Shown piece after piece: positions 61,423 through 64,000 of a DNA stretch of 64,000 nucleotides (its first letter is position 1; every line of letters starts with the position of its first letter). Source of the DNA: Leisingera methylohalidivorans DSM 14336 (GTDB lineage: Bacteria; Pseudomonadota; Alphaproteobacteria; Rhodobacterales; Rhodobacteraceae); NCBI RefSeq assembly GCF_000511355.1, contig NC_023135.1:3834838-3898837 (forward strand), read 5' to 3'. The position numbers and the translations under genes are program-made. The notes below the pieces were generated by a model. The model was not told the origin of the DNA, made no database searches, and was given only the letters and a program-made list of their open reading frames with translations.

Positions 61423-62244
61423 ATGTTTCAACAGCGCACGCAGCAATCCTCGGTGTCCGGGCTCCTCACACTAAGCGAGGTGGTCTTCCATTCGGTCGTG
61501 CGCAGTGTCCGATCCAAGCACAACAATGCTTTTGCGGCCCTGGCACTGAACATCCTGCAGGCCGTCCTCTTCGTTGCAGCTTTTTTTGCCATGTTTGCGC
61601 TGCTAGGCCTGCGCGGCTCCGCCATTCGCGGCGACTTCCTGCTCTATGTTATATCCGGTGTGTTCCTGTTCATGGTCCACACCAAGACCGTCGGTGCCGT
61701 TGCCAGCGCCGAGGGCCCGAGCAGCCCGATGATGCAGCATGCGCCGATGAACACGATGGTTGCCATTCTATCCGCCGCCATCGGCGCGCTGTACATTCAA
61801 GTCTTTTCACTGTTCATCATCCTGTTTGTCTACCACGTCGCATTCACACCGGTGCATATTGAAGAGCCTATACCTGCCTTTGGCATGATTTTGCTGGCCT
61901 GGACCACTGGCGCCTCAGTCGGGCTGGTGTTCCTGGTGCTGAAACCTTGGGCGCCTGGGCTGGTGAGTATTCTGACGATGATCTATCAACGGGCCAATAT
62001 GATCGCCTCGGGCAAGATGTTCCTGGCCAACACGCTGCCCAGCTTCATGCTTGCCATGTTCGACTGGAACCCGCTGTTTCACTGCATCGACCAGGCCCGC
62101 GGCTTTGTCTTTATCAACTACAACCCGCATTTCAGCTCCTGGCAGTATGCAGCCTGGGTAGCGCTGGTGCTGATCGTGATTGGCCTGATGGGCGAATTCT
62201 ACACCCGCCGCCAGGTCTCCATCAGCTGGGGCGCGCGGCGGTAA
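61423..62244 (+). CDS. Polysaccharide-export-type ABC permease (KpsM-like)
   Basis: 273 residues with six hydrophobic segments. The N-terminal soluble part ends VVFHSVVRSVRSKHNNAFAA. The order of helices (about 45-65, 75-95, 120-148, 155-175, 180-200 and 245-262) and GKMFLANTLPSFMLAMFDWN plus NPLFHCIDQARGFVFINYNP near the end are typical of ABC-2 permeases of the capsule/O-antigen exporter group. No ATPase (kpsT) gene is beside it, so its partner is elsewhere. It probably exports the surface glycan made by this region (inference). Confidence 0.82.
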   Translation: MFQQRTQQSSVSGLLTLSEVVFHSVVRSVRSKHNNAFAALALNILQAVLFVAAFFAMFALLGLRGSAIRGDFLLYVISGVFLFMVHTKTVGAVASAEGPSSPMMQHAPMNTMVAILSAAIGALYIQVFSLFIILFVYHVAFTPVHIEEPIPAFGMILLAWTTGASVGLVFLVLKPWAPGLVSILTMIYQRANMIASGKMFLANTLPSFMLAMFDWNPLFHCIDQARGFVFINYNPHFSSWQYAAWVALVLIVIGLMGEFYTRRQVSISWGARR

Positions 62245-62319
62245 CCGCAAAACCGGTCCAGGTTTTTTTTCAAAAGGCTTAGCAAAAGATAGCCACGACA
62301 CCATTGCGCTGCACTGGCA

Positions 62320-62922
62320 TCACGTGACCATTCTGAGTGTTAAGTTGATCCGCCCGCCCTTGGGCAGCAGCCGTGAGGATTTGAACCGGATCCGGTCTAT
62401 CCCATGATAGGTCAGCCGCGCCTCGCCGCCCATGACCACCGCATCGCCAGAGCTGAGCCAGATCGATTCCGTCTTGCCGCCGCGGCTGCGGTTGCCGATC
62501 CGGAACAGCGCATCATCTCCCAAGCTGATTGACACGACAGGGTAAGAGAAATCCGCCTCATCCTTGTCCTGATGCAGCCCCATCCGGGCGCCCTCGCCAT
62601 AGTAGTTCAGCAGGCAGCACTCCGGCTCACGTTCCAGTCCGGTCAGCGCGTGCCAGATCTCCAGTACCGCCTCCGGGATATCCGGCCACTTGCGCCCGGA
62701 GGGCTGCTGTTCCGCATAGCGGTAACCGGAGGCGTCAGAATACCAGCCGAACTGCCCCGCCGACGTCATCCGTACCGACATCTGCCCGCCGCCCCGCACC
62801 TTGGGGGAAATCAGCGGCGCCGCTTTCAGCACCGGCCGCAACGCGTCTATCAACGCCGCTTGCCGGTCCGGACCAAGGAACCCCTTGTAGACATCGAAAT
62901 CGCGCACACGCAGCAAGGTCAT
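62320..62922 (-). CDS. alkB: DNA/RNA oxidative demethylase AlkB
   Basis: 200 residues. The 2-oxoglutarate/Fe(II) motif is clear: [20 protein letters not shown] (H-x-D) and, further on, [11 protein letters not shown] (His) with [10 protein letters not shown] for 2-oxoglutarate (R-x5-R). An alkylated-base recognition segment [20 protein letters not shown] lies near residue 60. It repairs 1-methyladenine and 3-methylcytosine. It converges on the ABC permease gene, 75 bases away. Confidence 0.93.
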   Translation of the reverse strand: MTLLRVRDFDVYKGFLGPDRQAALIDALRPVLKAAPLISPKVRGGGQMSVRMTSAGQFGWYSDASGYRYAEQQPSGRKWPDIPEAVLEIWHALTGLEREPECCLLNYYGEGARMGLHQDKDEADFSYPVVSISLGDDALFRIGNRSRGGKTESIWLSSGDAVVMGGEARLTYHGIDRIRFKSSRLLPKGGRINLTLRMVT

Positions 62923-62996
62923 TGCCGTTCATCCATCCTTAACCATAGCCCTTGCAAAAAAGCGTATTGATTCACGCCTCCGGGCGTGCCTGAGCG

Positions 62997-63028
62997 CTTG
63001 CAGGGCCGTTTTCACGTCCCTATATACG
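62997..63028 (+). promoter_or_regulatory. Heat-shock (RpoH) promoter of dnaK
   Basis: CTTG (62997-63000) and CCTATATACG (63019-63028) with exactly 18 bases between, matching the alphaproteobacterial RpoH consensus CTTG-N17/18-CYTATNT. The predicted start near 63035 leaves a ~100-base leader before dnaK. Confidence 0.85.
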
Positions 63029-63136
63029 CCGGGACGCGGCAAGGTGCAGACCAAACCGCAACTTCCATCGGGGCCAGGATGCCGCAACGGGTTCAGGCCT
63101 CGGGTAATCGCCTTGAGTAGTAAAAAGGGATCGCAA

Positions 63137-64000
63137 ATGAGCAAAGTTATCGGCATCGACCTGGGTACCACCAACTCCTGCGTGGCCATCATGGATGGCT
63201 CCCAGCCCCGCGTGATTGAAAACGCCGAGGGCGCACGCACAACCCCGTCAATTGTTGCCTTCACCGACGACGAACGCCTGGTCGGCCAGCCGGCCAAACG
63301 CCAGGCTGTCACCAACCCCGACAACACCGTGTTCGGCGTTAAGCGCCTGATCGGCCGCCGGTTCGACGACGCCGCAGTCGCCAAAGACAAGAAGATGGTG
63401 CCGTTTTCCATTATCAACGGCGGCAATGGCGACGCATGGGTGGAAGCCAAGGGTGAGAAATACTCCCCTTCGCAAATCTCAGCCTTCACCCTGGGCAAGA
63501 TGAAAGAGACCGCGGAATCCTACCTGGGCGAGGAAGTCACCCAGGCGGTGATCACTGTCCCGGCCTATTTCAACGACGCACAGCGCCAGGCTACCAAAGA
63601 CGCCGGCAAGATCGCAGGCCTCGAGGTACTGCGTATCATCAACGAGCCGACCGCGGCTGCGCTGGCCTACGGCCTCGACAAGGAAGATACCCAGACCATC
63701 GCGGTTTATGACCTCGGCGGCGGCACCTTCGACGTGACCATCCTGGAAATCGACGATGGCCTGTTCGAAGTGAAGTCGACCAATGGTGACACCTTCCTGG
63801 GCGGCGAAGATTTTGACATGCGTATCGTCAACTACCTGGCGGACCAGTTCAAAAAGGAAAACGGTGTCGATCTGTCCAAGGACAAGATGGCCCTGCAGCG
63901 CCTGAAAGAGGCCGCTGAGAAAGCCAAGATCGAACTCTCCTCCACCTCGCAGACCGAGATCAACCAGCCGTTCATCTCGATGGACCCCTCCTCGGGCCAG
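63137..64000 (+). CDS. dnaK: Chaperone DnaK, N-terminal part (runs off the window)
   Basis: 288 codons seen, all in the ATPase domain; no stop before the window end. ATG 63137 with AAAAAGGGA upstream. Landmarks: [20 protein letters not shown] (phosphate-1), [56 protein letters not shown] (phosphate-2) and [19 protein letters not shown]. This Hsp70 refolds proteins with DnaJ and GrpE. The heat-shock promoter upstream indicates RpoH control. Confidence 0.97.
   Translation, partial: MSKVIGIDLGTTNSCVAIMDGSQPRVIENAEGARTTPSIVAFTDDERLVGQPAKRQAVTNPDNTVFGVKRLIGRRFDDAAVAKDKKMVPFSIINGGNGDAWVEAKGEKYSPSQISAFTLGKMKETAESYLGEEVTQAVITVPAYFNDAQRQATKDAGKIAGLEVLRIINEPTAAALAYGLDKEDTQTIAVYDLGGGTFDVTILEIDDGLFEVKSTNGDTFLGGEDFDMRIVNYLADQFKKENGVDLSKDKMALQRLKEAAEKAKIELSSTSQTEINQPFISMDPSSGQ

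Noticed and set aside
1..64000. CRISPR arrays, integrase gene, replication origin
   Set aside because: I saw no regularly spaced repeats, no tyrosine or serine recombinase and no origin-type cluster of DnaA boxes.

Overview
The window looks like chromosomal DNA of a marine alphaproteobacterium of the Rhodobacteraceae (Roseobacter group; Leisingera, Phaeobacter or Ruegeria are my guess). The inference rests on high GC, a motB-flgE-flgK-flgL-flgI block, a DctPQM TRAP transporter, a kdsD-lptC-lptA-lptB-hpf-ptsN run, and an alphaproteobacterial RpoH promoter in front of dnaK. No database search was possible, so names come from motifs and family knowledge.

Layout. 1-9.4 kb is a stress and envelope block: DUF883, DUF3618 and holin-like small membrane proteins, an AI-2E-type permease, a BON-MscS channel, a truncated YihY/BrkB gene, a host-attachment protein, a broken CsbD gene, a DUF900 lipoprotein hydrolase and a YcaC-type isochorismatase. 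9.4-12.7 kb holds a LysR regulator and a graveyard of IS481, IS256 (both terminal repeats visible) and IS5 remnants. 13-17.4 kb carries pirin, a frameshifted hemerythrin gene, a fused double-VOC/esterase protein (MhqO-MhqD-like) and a second YcaC paralogue, together suggesting quinone or electrophile stress. 17.5-24.6 kb has tRNA-Arg(CCT), a LacI regulator, a YcaQ-type glycosylase, a TRAP operon with a thioesterase, and an FAH-family hydrolase. 25.2-31.1 kb is flagellar. 31.4-33.6 kb has a nirK relic beside hemN.

33.8-47.0 kb is the accessory part. Two identical tRNA-Leu(CAG) genes in direct orientation bracket about 13 kb containing tRNA-Thr(CGT), a 20-base poly-C run, an App1-like gene, a compact four-gene operon (nitrilase-superfamily amidase, Orn/Lys/Arg decarboxylase, ATP-grasp ligase, C45-type Ntn acyltransferase), IS30/IS5 remnants and a degenerate tRNA-Gly-like sequence. 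Two pieces of an ELWxxDGT/RTX protein gene lie on either side of the App1 plus four-gene segment, as if that segment had interrupted the gene. The four-gene operon is my main candidate for an undescribed pathway: it has the parts to decarboxylate a basic amino acid, ligate an amine or amino acid, transfer or hydrolyse an acyl group and cleave an amide.

47.1-64 kb returns to core functions: ribonuclease D, Kdo and LPS-export genes, hibernation factor and PtsN; then a minus-strand glycan cluster (galU, galE, two family-2 glycosyltransferases, a GT14-like enzyme, a sulfotransferase), kdsB-cysQ, an export-type ABC permease, alkB, and the 5' part of dnaK running off the window end.
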